Assembly (NCBI GenBank): GCA_002431545.1
Contig: DJFY01000128.1
Location: forward strand, 5,461 to 16,748
DNA from: Cellvibrionales bacterium UBA5860
GTDB lineage: Bacteria > Pseudomonadota > Gammaproteobacteria > Pseudomonadales > Porticoccaceae
DNA: 11,288 nucleotides
Direction of reading: 5' to 3'
Shown here one piece after another: positions 1-5,752 of the stretch. How positions within the stretch are numbered: position 1 is the stretch's first letter; every line of letters starts with the position of its first letter. The translations under genes were made by a program, and so were the position numbers. The notes beneath the pieces were generated by a model. It was not told where the DNA came from and ran no database searches. It worked only from the letters and a program-made list of their open reading frames with translations.

Positions 1-1
1 G

Positions 2-85
2 ATTATCGAATTGGCGCGCGTGTTGCTGAGACATGTTCAGAAGAACATCAGCGCTTTTGCCACCCGCTTGCCAACAGACATTTAA
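2..85 (+). CDS. C-terminal end of an unidentified upstream protein (5' partial)
   Basis: An open frame enters from the left edge and ends at TAA 83-85, giving 27 residues that begin IIELARVLLRHVQ and end TRLPTDI. The stretch is amphipathic and looks helical, and its third-position bases look like those of the genes downstream, which favours this frame over the other open frame (frame 1, which stays open to 93). In Pseudomonas the gene before fliL is fliK, but this tail does not resemble the FliK C-terminal domain I know. I do not recognise the family. It could be the last helix of a helical domain protein, for example a phosphotransfer domain, but that is a guess. It is separated from fliL by 259 bp carrying a new promoter, so it probably belongs to a different transcription unit. 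Confidence 0.45.
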   Translation: MIELARVLLRHVQKNISAFATRLPTDI

Positions 86-184
86 GCTGTTAAGAGCCCA
101 AAAAAAGCAATAACTTACAGCTGCCACCTAAGCTCCAACTTGACTTTATTCCGGCGCTGTTCGCTGGTCATTCGCGCAGACTCG

Positions 185-200
185 TGTCATATTTTTGACA
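185..200. promoter_or_regulatory. Putative FleQ/FlrA-type operator (inverted repeat)
   Basis: TGTCA and TGACA form 5-bp inverted arms around six A/T bases. The published P. aeruginosa FleQ box, as I remember it, is GTCA-N6-TGAC with an A/T-rich centre, and both outer tetramers match exactly here with the right spacing. Relative to the start predicted from the downstream sigma-54 promoter (about 266), the site spans roughly -80 to -67, a usual distance for an enhancer-binding activator. The fliL operon of P. aeruginosa is known to need FleQ and RpoN. Assignment to FleQ is inference: the activator gene is not in the window. Confidence 0.45.
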
Positions 201-239
201 ACACCCATATAGCACATTGATTTTATTACGTTTATCAGG

Positions 240-255
240 TGGCATAACTATTGCT
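240..255 (+). promoter_or_regulatory. Sigma-54 (RpoN) -24/-12 promoter for the fliL operon
   Basis: The sequence TGGCATAACTATTGCT matches the RpoN consensus TGGCACG-N4-TTGCW at TGGCA and TTGCT, with the exact spacing between the GG (-24) and GC (-12) elements. The two mismatches are C to T and G to A between the blocks. Transcription should start near 266, leaving a leader of about 79 nt before the fliL ATG. Class II flagellar operons of polar flagellates are typically RpoN-dependent, so motif and context agree. Confidence 0.8.
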
Positions 256-291
256 CCCTGGGGTTAGGGTCATCCGTGCTGTAGTCCAGGT

Positions 292-317
292 TTATTGGCG
301 AGCGCATTGGCCAATAA
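292..317. repeat. Perfect 8-bp inverted repeat in the fliL leader
   Basis: TTATTGGC (292-299) and GCCAATAA (310-317) are perfect inverted copies separated by 10 nt. A second, self-complementary palindrome, ATTGGCCAAT (306-315), overlaps the right arm, so two mutually exclusive pairings are possible. In RNA this would be a stem-loop ending 27 nt before the fliL start; in DNA it could be a protein site at about +27 to +52. It has no T tract, so it is not a terminator. Function unknown. Confidence 0.5.
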
Positions 318-344
318 CGAAGAGAATCACCTGGGGAATCAACG

Positions 345-851
345 ATGGCCACAGCTGACCATCCGCTATGGGGGAAAAGCCCGGTTACTACTGCTCGCGG
401 CGCAGCCAGTCGAGGCTTGCTGATCGCGATCATCGCCTGCGTTCTGATCGCCGGCGGTGTCGGCGCTGTGATGTACTTTTCGCCGGCGACCCAGGCGGTC
501 AGCGCCAAAGCTGGCGAAGAGCCGAAGACCGATCAAACCTATTACTTCGACCTCGACCCCTCTTTCATTGTTAATTTCATCTACAAGGACACACTACGCT
601 ATCTGCAGATCAATATGTCAGTTATGGCGCGTGACCCCGAAGTGATCGAAATGGTCGAACACCACATGCCGGCCATCCGCCACCAGTTGTTAGTCATGCT
701 CAGCGACAAAAGCTACGCCGAGTTGAGCGGACCAGCCAGCAAGGAAAAACTGCGTTTGGAGATGCTGATCGCCGTCCGGAAAATCATCGGTAACAGTACA
801 TCCGGCCGCTCAGTCGACGCGCTGTACATTACCGGGTACGTCATGCAGTAG
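345..851 (+). CDS. fliL: Flagellar basal body-associated protein FliL
   Basis: FliL is a single-pass inner-membrane protein that surrounds the stator units and supports motor torque. The 168 residues have a short cytoplasmic N-terminus, one membrane segment at about 23-45 (rich in Ile, Ala, Gly and Val), a flexible linker, and a periplasmic domain from about 65 with the family pattern YYFDLDPSFIVNF, then LRYLQINMSVMARDPEV, ending in the typical hydrophobic C-terminus YITGYVMQ. Length is normal for the family. The ATG at 345 is preceded by GGGGAA (333-338) at 6-nt spacing, which supports this start. It is the first gene after the sigma-54 promoter, and its stop lies 3 nt before the fliM start, so the two are probably translated together. 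Confidence 0.93.
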   Translation: MATADHPLWGKSPVTTARGAASRGLLIAIIACVLIAGGVGAVMYFSPATQAVSAKAGEEPKTDQTYYFDLDPSFIVNFIYKDTLRYLQINMSVMARDPEVIEMVEHHMPAIRHQLLVMLSDKSYAELSGPASKEKLRLEMLIAVRKIIGNSTSGRSVDALYITGYVMQ

Positions 852-854
852 CCG

Positions 855-1844
855 ATGTCGACCAAAGAGATACTCAGCCAGGAAGAAATCGACGCGCTGC
901 TGTCCAGCGTAGAAGAAGGGGCTGTGCCTGTTTCCAACAGCGGCGCGGCCTCCTCCGGAGAAGCACAACGCGTCGATTTCTCCAATCAGAATCTGTTGTT
1001 GAGCACTGGCATACCCGCGCTCAATGTCGCCTATGAACGCTTTTCTGAACATTTTTGCGACAGCGTTTTCAATACGCTGCGCTGCAACTGTGAGGTCAAC
1101 TTTGCCGGCACGCGGGTAACCAGCTTCGTCGATTACCTGAACGGCATGGAAACACCGACGTTTATCAACTACGTCCATCTAAAGCCTATGGCGGGACTCG
1201 CCATGGCGGTTTTTGACCTGTCCTTTGTCCGCGGTGCCGTCGATCGCTTTTACGGCGGCAGCATCGGCTCGCCGGCAAGCGAGCAAAAAACGGCGCCAAG
1301 CCACGCCGAAATCCGTATGGGGAAAATGCTGCTGGCCAAGGCTTTTGCCGACCTGCAACGCTCGATGTCTTCGGTGCTGGCCATCGAAGCGGAATTGGTG
1401 CAGAGCGAAACCAATCCGGACTTCGCGCATTTGCTCAACCCTTCCGAGCCGTTGATGCTGAACACTTTCGAGGTTCGCTTCGACAACACGGAAGGCCAGT
1501 TCCAGCTGGCCATACCCCACACCATGATCGAGCCCTACCGGGAACGGCTGGTCAACACGTACCGAATGGAAGCACCGACGACCAACAACCCCTGGGCGCC
1601 CATCATCGTCGACGAGGTGCAATCCGCTGAGGTGAGTCTCAGCAGCATTCTGGGCGAGGCACAGCTGACAGTCAGGGAGATACTCGATCTCAATCCCGGT
1701 GACGTCATCCCGCTAAAAGTGGCCGACGCAGTCACTCTCTACGCCGAAGGCATCCCCGTGTTCAGCGGCACCTTCGGCAACTACAACGGAAAACAGGCCG
1801 TCAAGGTCATACGCAAGCTCGGCCCGGCTTCTGGCACCGGCTAG
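855..1844 (+). CDS. fliM: Flagellar motor switch protein FliM (divergent)
   Basis: FliM forms the wall of the C-ring, binds phosphorylated CheY and links FliG to FliN, so it sets rotation direction. The 329 residues show the three expected parts. The N-terminal CheY-P binding peptide EILSQEEIDALL is at 5-16, the CheC-like middle domain runs from about 50 to 230 (YERFSEHF, YVHLKPMAGL and IPHTMIEPYRERLVN are recognisable), and the C-terminal SpoA domain is at about 255-325 with LNPGDVIPL. The middle domain is less typical. The FliG-binding GGXG motif reads GGSI at 134-137, and the nearby conserved EFTPTE-like segment reads APSHAE. The region after the linker (VDFSNQNLLLST) also differs from the usual YDLxxQDRIVR pattern. 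Length and reading frame are intact, so this looks like divergence, not decay. The stop is 29 nt before fliN. Confidence 0.92.
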   Translation: MSTKEILSQEEIDALLSSVEEGAVPVSNSGAASSGEAQRVDFSNQNLLLSTGIPALNVAYERFSEHFCDSVFNTLRCNCEVNFAGTRVTSFVDYLNGMETPTFINYVHLKPMAGLAMAVFDLSFVRGAVDRFYGGSIGSPASEQKTAPSHAEIRMGKMLLAKAFADLQRSMSSVLAIEAELVQSETNPDFAHLLNPSEPLMLNTFEVRFDNTEGQFQLAIPHTMIEPYRERLVNTYRMEAPTTNNPWAPIIVDEVQSAEVSLSSILGEAQLTVREILDLNPGDVIPLKVADAVTLYAEGIPVFSGTFGNYNGKQAVKVIRKLGPASGTG

Positions 1845-1873
1845 TAACACAGCATCCAGCGAGAGATTAAAAC

Positions 1874-2299
1874 ATGAGCGACGAAAACGCCGATACCGTG
1901 CAAACCGAAGAGGTAGAACAAATCCTCGAAGACAACGCCAGCGAGCCGGCTTCCACAGCAGCCGGGCAGGAATTTCCCGCCGCCGACCTGGAAAACCTGA
2001 CGCCGGGTCAGAGTAGTGAGCAGCCCCGGCCCGCTGCCGACATGAACCTCGACGTCATACTCGATGTTCCCGTGACCATTTCTGTCGAGATCGGCCGCAC
2101 GCAGATTCCTATCAGACAACTTCTGCAGTATCACCAGGGTTCTGTTATCGAGCTGGACCGCCGCATCGGAGAGCCACTGGATGTCCTGGTCAACGGTACG
2201 CTTATCGCCCACGGCGAAGTGGTTATGGTCGACGAACAGTTCGGTATTCGTCTGACCGATGTGGTCAGCCCTTCAGAGCGCGTCAAGAAACTGAAATGA
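1874..2299 (+). CDS. fliN: Flagellar motor switch protein FliN
   Basis: FliN builds the lower ring of the C-ring with FliM and helps dock export substrates and the FliH-FliI complex. The 141 residues have an acidic, low-complexity N-terminal part (1-56, many Glu, Asp, Ser and Ala) followed by one SpoA domain (about 58-135) containing LDVPVTISVEIGRTQIPI, GSVIELDR, EPLDVLVNG and GIRLTDVVS. These are hallmark FliN segments. The acidic extension is common in gammaproteobacterial FliN. GAGAG at 1861-1865 lies 8 nt before the ATG and is a plausible ribosome binding site. The stop overlaps the fliO start as ATGA (2296-2299), indicating translational coupling. Confidence 0.95.
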   Translation: MSDENADTVQTEEVEQILEDNASEPASTAAGQEFPAADLENLTPGQSSEQPRPAADMNLDVILDVPVTISVEIGRTQIPIRQLLQYHQGSVIELDRRIGEPLDVLVNGTLIAHGEVVMVDEQFGIRLTDVVSPSERVKKLK

Positions 2300-2733
2300 C
2301 AACCCGCCCCTGCCGGGGCTGGCCCGGCATTGCAATCGCGCTGGCGAGTGGCGCGGGTCTGGCCTCGGCGTGGGCAGAAACCGGTGCCGGTAATCCGCTG
2401 GCATCGGGTGAGCACAACTATCTGTGGCAGTTGCTGACGGGCATGGTACTGGTATTGATGGCGATCGCCGCTCTCGCCTGGCTGTTGAAAAAAATCAACC
2501 GGCTGCCCAACAAAGGCCAGGACGCCCTCGATATTGTCGCCAGCCTGTCGGTGGGCCCGCGCGAGCGGCTGCTTATCGTACGTAGCGGCAACGCGAGAAT
2601 CCTGCTCGGTGTCGCACCCGGTCAAATCGCTTCGCTGCACGTTTTTGATAACGACGAACCCGGCGCGAACCCGGCGCCCGACACATTCGCCGAAGTGATG
2701 GCGAATCAGTCACCCGAAAGGCATCGCTCCTGA
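2296..2733 (+). CDS. fliO: Flagellar export-gate assembly protein FliO
   Basis: FliO is a small membrane protein that helps FliP and FliR assemble into the export gate but is not part of the final gate. The 145 residues begin with a likely signal sequence (hydrophobic 11-27, possible cleavage after ASAWA). One membrane segment follows at about 44-64 and ends at LLKKINR, then a cytoplasmic FliO/FliZ-type domain with ALDIVASLSVGPRERLLIV and ILLGVAPGQI, the family's most recognisable stretch. The tail (120-145) is disordered and rich in Pro, Asn and Ala. The start overlaps fliN by 4 nt, and the stop overlaps the fliP start by 1 nt (TGATG), so expression is likely coupled on both sides. FliO is poorly conserved; position and the PRERLLIV motif decide the call. 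Confidence 0.9.
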   Translation: MTTRPCRGWPGIAIALASGAGLASAWAETGAGNPLASGEHNYLWQLLTGMVLVLMAIAALAWLLKKINRLPNKGQDALDIVASLSVGPRERLLIVRSGNARILLGVAPGQIASLHVFDNDEPGANPAPDTFAEVMANQSPERHRS

Positions 2734-3470
2734 TGCGCCACTGCCACCTTGCCGTCCTGCTCATGGCTGTCGCCACGCCGGCCCTGGCGCAGCAGGGTAT
2801 ACCGCTGGTGACGGTAACACCGGGGGAAGACGGCGCCAACTCCTACAGCCTGACCATTCAGATCCTGTTGCTGATGACGGTGTTGAGCCTGCTGCCCGCG
2901 GCGCTGCTGACGATGACATCGTTTACTCGTGTCCTCGTCGTTTTTGCCATCCTGCGGCAGGCGCTGGGCACAGCCCAGACCCCATCTAACCAGATCCTCG
3001 TTGGCCTGGCGCTTTTTACCAGCCTGTTCATCATGACGCCGGTCTTTGAAAAAGCCTATTCGAACGGCATCAGTCCGTATATTAGCGAGCAACTGAATTT
3101 TAACGAAGCGGCGAACCGGGCAATTCAGCCGTTTCGCGAATTCATGCTCAACCAGGTGCGCGAAGCCGACCTGGCCCTGTTTGTCGACCTGTCCGGCGAC
3201 AACGACATCGACGACCCTGCAGATGTGCCCCTGAAAATTCTGTTGCCGGCTTTTGTCGTCAGCGAGCTGAAGACCGCGTTCCAAATCGGCTTTCTTATTT
3301 TTATTCCTTTTCTCATTATCGATCTTGTGGTCGCCAGCGTACTTATGTCCATGGGCATGATGATGCTGTCGCCCATTCTTATTTCACTGCCCTTCAAGAT
3401 CATGCTGTTCGTGCTTATCGACGGCTGGTCGCTCATCGTCAGCACCCTCGCCGCGGGCTTTTATTTATGA
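2733..3470 (+). CDS. fliP: Flagellar export-gate protein FliP
   Basis: FliP is the main subunit (five copies) of the FliPQR export gate in the MS-ring. The 245 residues match the family length. A cleavable signal peptide at 1-20 (hydrophobic core, ATPALAQ) is followed by membrane segments near 41-60, 86-104, 184-203 and 212-232. Both family signatures are visible: MTSFTRVLVVFAILRQALG at 61-79, and PAFVVSELKTAFQIGFLIF beginning at 172. The methionine cluster MSMGMMML at 206-213 corresponds to the gasket that closes the pore in solved structures. The ATG shares one base with the fliO stop. The stop TGA lies within an ATGA that also starts a 16-codon reading frame leading to fliQ. Confidence 0.97.
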   Translation: MRHCHLAVLLMAVATPALAQQGIPLVTVTPGEDGANSYSLTIQILLLMTVLSLLPAALLTMTSFTRVLVVFAILRQALGTAQTPSNQILVGLALFTSLFIMTPVFEKAYSNGISPYISEQLNFNEAANRAIQPFREFMLNQVREADLALFVDLSGDNDIDDPADVPLKILLPAFVVSELKTAFQIGFLIFIPFLIIDLVVASVLMSMGMMMLSPILISLPFKIMLFVLIDGWSLIVSTLAAGFYL

Positions 3471-3517
3471 ACCTGACGCACAAGCCCTTCGCCGCCAACG
3501 ACAAACGGGAGCCCTGA
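3467..3517 (+). CDS. Possible 16-codon micro-ORF between fliP and fliQ
   Basis: An ATG at 3467 overlaps the fliP stop as ATGA and opens a 16-residue frame, MNLTHKPFAANDKREP. Its TGA (3515-3517) directly abuts the fliQ ATG at 3518. No Shine-Dalgarno precedes the ATG, so translation would need re-initiation by ribosomes finishing fliP. The fliQ ribosome binding site lies inside this frame. The peptide is short, polar and matches nothing I know. It may simply be chance, or it may carry ribosomes from fliP to fliQ. No sign of function beyond the exact fit. Confidence 0.2.
   Translation: MNLTHKPFAANDKREP
3506..3511 (+). promoter_or_regulatory. Ribosome binding site of fliQ
   Basis: CGGGAG lies 6 nt before the fliQ ATG at 3518. 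It fixes this ATG as the start and gives fliQ its own initiation signal after the 47-nt gap from fliP. Confidence 0.6.
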
Positions 3518-3787
3518 ATGACGCCTGAATCAGTTATGGATGTCGGCCGCAGCGCGATGTATGTGACCGTGCTCGTGTCGGCGCCACTGCTGCTGTCGGC
3601 ACTGGCCAGCGGTTTAATTATTGGTATTTTTCAGGCCGCCACGCAGATACAGGAAATGACGCTGAGTTTTATTCCCAAACTGATGGCTATCGCCGTCGCC
3701 CTGGTTCTCGCCGGGCCCTGGATGTTGCGGGTACTCATCGATTTTACACAACGCCTTTACGGCTCCATCCCCGGACTGACCGGCTAG
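3518..3787 (+). CDS. fliQ: Flagellar export-gate protein FliQ
   Basis: FliQ supplies four subunits to the outside of the FliP-FliR gate. The 89 residues match the family length exactly. Two membrane helices, at about 14-38 and 50-72, are joined by the highly conserved loop FQAATQIQEMTLSFIPK (39-54 region), and the protein begins with the usual short polar MTPESVMDVGR. The start is supported by CGGGAG at 3506-3511. The gap to fliR is 18 nt, within the same transcription unit. Confidence 0.96.
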   Translation: MTPESVMDVGRSAMYVTVLVSAPLLLSALASGLIIGIFQAATQIQEMTLSFIPKLMAIAVALVLAGPWMLRVLIDFTQRLYGSIPGLTG

Positions 3788-3805
3788 GCCCCTGGCGAAC
3801 TGACG

Positions 3806-4579
3806 ATGGCACTAGAACTGACCGCCCCGGAACTAACGCGCTGGACCAGCGCTCTGATGTGGCCTTTTATCCGCATCAGCAGCTTCCTGTTCGCCTCACC
3901 GATTTTTGGTGCCCGCAGCATCACGCGACGCGTCCGTATCGTTCTCGCCATGCTGACGGCCTGGCTGTTTCTGCCCAACATCCCCAATCCGCCAGCAGTC
4001 GCACCCTTCAGTGCCGCCGGCATGCTGATCAGTGCCCAGCAGGTTTTGTTGGGCGTAGCCATGGGTTTTCTATTGCAGCTGGCGTTTTCGGCGGTGGTCA
4101 TCGCGGGGCAGAATATCGCAATGACCATGGGCCTGGGTTTTGCCTCAGCGCTCGATCCCCAGAACGGCGTTCAGGTTCCGGTGGTCAGCCAGTTTTACAT
4201 GATCCTGACCACCCTGCTCTTTCTAAGCATGGACGGCCATGTGCTGCTGATAGCCGCCGTTCACGAGAGTTTTACACTACTGCCCATCGGCGCGCCCTGG
4301 CCGGAAAACCTGAACTGGCAGGTCGTTCTCTGGGGCTCGCAGATGTTTGCCGGCGGACTGTTGATCGCCCTGCCGGCACTCGCCGCCCTGCTGCTGGTCA
4401 ACCTGGCATTTGGCGTGATGACGCGCTCGGCGCCACAACTGAACATTTTCGCCGTGGGATTTCCGGTGACCCTGATTGCAGGTTTCATGTTGATTCTATT
4501 CAGCCTGTCGAGTTTTGAACCCCAAATCAGCGCGCTTCTTGCGGCCGCGCTGGAATCGATGAAAACGATCTTCCAGTAA
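3806..4579 (+). CDS. fliR: Flagellar export-gate protein FliR
   Basis: FliR is the single-copy subunit that caps the spiral of FliP and FliQ in the export gate. The 257 residues are mostly membrane helices (roughly 16-34, 44-58, 72-110, 127-157, 177-202 and 215-237). Family landmarks are MGLGFASALDPQNG at 108-121 and the cytoplasmic loop GVMTRSAPQLNIFAVGFP at 203-220. The fliQ stop is 18 nt upstream. No strong Shine-Dalgarno is visible (GGCGAA at about 3794-3799 is weak), so coupling to fliQ translation is likely. The C-terminus is complete at TAA 4577-4579, 30 nt before flhB. It is a stand-alone fliR, not an fliR-flhB fusion. Confidence 0.96.
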   Translation: MALELTAPELTRWTSALMWPFIRISSFLFASPIFGARSITRRVRIVLAMLTAWLFLPNIPNPPAVAPFSAAGMLISAQQVLLGVAMGFLLQLAFSAVVIAGQNIAMTMGLGFASALDPQNGVQVPVVSQFYMILTTLLFLSMDGHVLLIAAVHESFTLLPIGAPWPENLNWQVVLWGSQMFAGGLLIALPALAALLLVNLAFGVMTRSAPQLNIFAVGFPVTLIAGFMLILFSLSSFEPQISALLAAALESMKTIFQ

Positions 4580-4609
4580 GCGGGCAGACGAGGCGCATAG
4601 CGATACAAG

Positions 4610-5752
4610 ATGGCAGAAAACGAAACCGGTCAGGAACGCACCGAACAGCCTACCCCCAAACGGCTGCAGGAGGCCCGCAAGAAAGGCCAGGTGCCGCGCT
4701 CGCGCGAGTTGAACACACTGATCACGCTATTGTGCGGTGCTTTCGGCCTGTTGGCTTTCGGCTCGAGTATCACGACCGGCCTTGCCGGTACGCTCGAACA
4801 CTACTTTTCTTTGCACGCGATTCAAGTGGAAACCCCCGGCCAGCTCACCGCGACCTTTGGCGAGGCGATGTGGCAGGGCCTGCTGATGCTGATACCGATG
4901 TTTCTCATCCTGATTGCCGGCGCCTTCGCGGGACCCCTGATGCTGGGCGGCTGGACTTTCAGCACGTCGGCTATCGCCTTCAAGCTGGAAAAAATCGATC
5001 CACTTAAGGGCCTGAAGCGCATCGCCTCCCTGAAATCCCTGATGGAACTGCTCAAAGCGATTGCCAAGTTTTTCCTGGTGACCGCCGTTGCGGTTGGCGT
5101 GATCTGGGCGCTCTTTGACGAACTGCTGCTACTGGGCAAGGAAAACCCACAGGCGGCGCTGGCCCACACGGGCGATATCGCCATCTGGGCCTTTCTCGGC
5201 TTTTGCCTGGCGCTCATCGCGATTGCCGGCGCCGATGTCCCCTTTCAACTGTGGGATCACAGTCGTCAGATGCGCATGACACGCCAGGAAATCAAGGACG
5301 AGGTCAAGGAAACCGAAGGCCGGCCTGAGGTGAAATCTAAAATCCGCACCTTACAGCGCGAGCGGGCGCAACAACGCATGTTCGACGAGATACCCGAGGC
5401 CAGCGTCGTCATCACTAACCCAAGCCATTACGCGGTCGCACTGAAATACGATGAACACGGTTCCCGTGCACCCGTCGTTGTTGCCAAGGGCCGAGATCTG
5501 ATTGCCGCGCGTATTCGCGAGGTGGCCAGCGAGCATGACATTGCGCTGTTTTCCGCGCCACCCCTGGCGCGCGCCATTTACGCGACAACGGATCTCAACC
5601 AGGAAATCCCCGCTCGCCTCTATGTCGCGGTGGCACAGGTGCTGGCCTACATTCATCAACTTAACCAGGCGGCAAGACCGGGGCGACCAAAACCACAGCC
5701 ACCACGAAATCTGCCGGTACCGGAAGACCTGGCGGCGAGGGTTGACGAGTGA
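4610..5752 (+). CDS. flhB: Flagellar export substrate-specificity protein FlhB (NPSH variant)
   Basis: FlhB switches the export apparatus from rod/hook to filament substrates after self-cleavage in its cytoplasmic domain. The 380 residues have the typical N-terminus GQERTEQPTPKRLQEARKKG, four membrane segments at about 36-56, 88-110, 145-168 and 187-208, and a cytoplasmic domain from about 212 with MRMTRQEIKDEVKETEG. The cleavage motif, normally NPTH, reads NPSH here at residues 270-273 (bases 5417-5428: AAC CCA AGC CAT), followed by the normal YAVALKYD. The catalytic Asn and Pro are kept, so cleavage is still expected, but the Thr to Ser change is unusual. The C-terminal tail from about 355 is rich in Pro, Arg and Lys. 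The stop overlaps the flhA start as GTGA, and only a weak ribosome binding site precedes the ATG. Confidence 0.96.
   Translation: MAENETGQERTEQPTPKRLQEARKKGQVPRSRELNTLITLLCGAFGLLAFGSSITTGLAGTLEHYFSLHAIQVETPGQLTATFGEAMWQGLLMLIPMFLILIAGAFAGPLMLGGWTFSTSAIAFKLEKIDPLKGLKRIASLKSLMELLKAIAKFFLVTAVAVGVIWALFDELLLLGKENPQAALAHTGDIAIWAFLGFCLALIAIAGADVPFQLWDHSRQMRMTRQEIKDEVKETEGRPEVKSKIRTLQRERAQQRMFDEIPEASVVITNPSHYAVALKYDEHGSRAPVVVAKGRDLIAARIREVASEHDIALFSAPPLARAIYATTDLNQEIPARLYVAVAQVLAYIHQLNQAARPGRPKPQPPRNLPVPEDLAARVDE

Larger units (their letters stand above)
86..344. other. Intergenic control region upstream of fliL
   Basis: This 259-bp stretch has no convincing gene. The first part (85-122) can fold into an imperfect hairpin, AGCTGT(T)AAG pairing with CTTACAGCT around an A-rich loop, but no T tract follows, so it is not a standard terminator. 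The middle part (about 185-240) is AT-rich and contains a GTCA-N6-TGAC inverted repeat. A sigma-54 promoter lies at 240-255, and the predicted leader (about 266-344) has an 8-bp inverted repeat. An AATCAA-N4-CTA stretch on the minus strand (210-222) is one base off the usual IHF core and lies between the inverted repeat and the promoter, a position where IHF often bends DNA at sigma-54 promoters. I treat the IHF reading as weak. Confidence 0.7.

Noticed and set aside
85..122. Hairpin AGCTGT(T)AAG / CTTACAGCT after the upstream gene, possible terminator
   Set aside because: It has a bulge, a 19-nt A-rich loop and no T tract after the stem, so it does not fit an intrinsic terminator on either strand.
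210..222. IHF-like site AATCAA-N4-CTA on the minus strand
   Set aside because: One mismatch in a short degenerate motif within AT-rich DNA; position is plausible but the match is too weak to call as a feature.
195..223. TTGACA as a sigma-70 -35 box upstream of fliL
   Set aside because: At 16-18 bp spacing there is no acceptable -10 element (TGATTT at 17 bp is poor). The hexamer overlaps the right arm of the inverted repeat, which explains it better.
1179..1622. Long antisense open frames opposite fliM and other genes
   Set aside because: They lie opposite strongly conserved flagellar genes, have no family resemblance or ribosome binding sites, and are expected by-products of GC-rich coding sequence.
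3859..4518. 219-codon plus-strand frame inside fliR
   Set aside because: It lies out of frame within a complete FliR, and its translation is rich in Arg, His, Pro and Gly with no recognisable domain.
5631..5646. TGGCAC-N5-CTGGC inside flhB as a sigma-54 promoter for flhA
   Set aside because: The -24 block is perfect, but the -12 block lacks the essential GC at the right spacing (it reads GG), and it is within conserved coding sequence.
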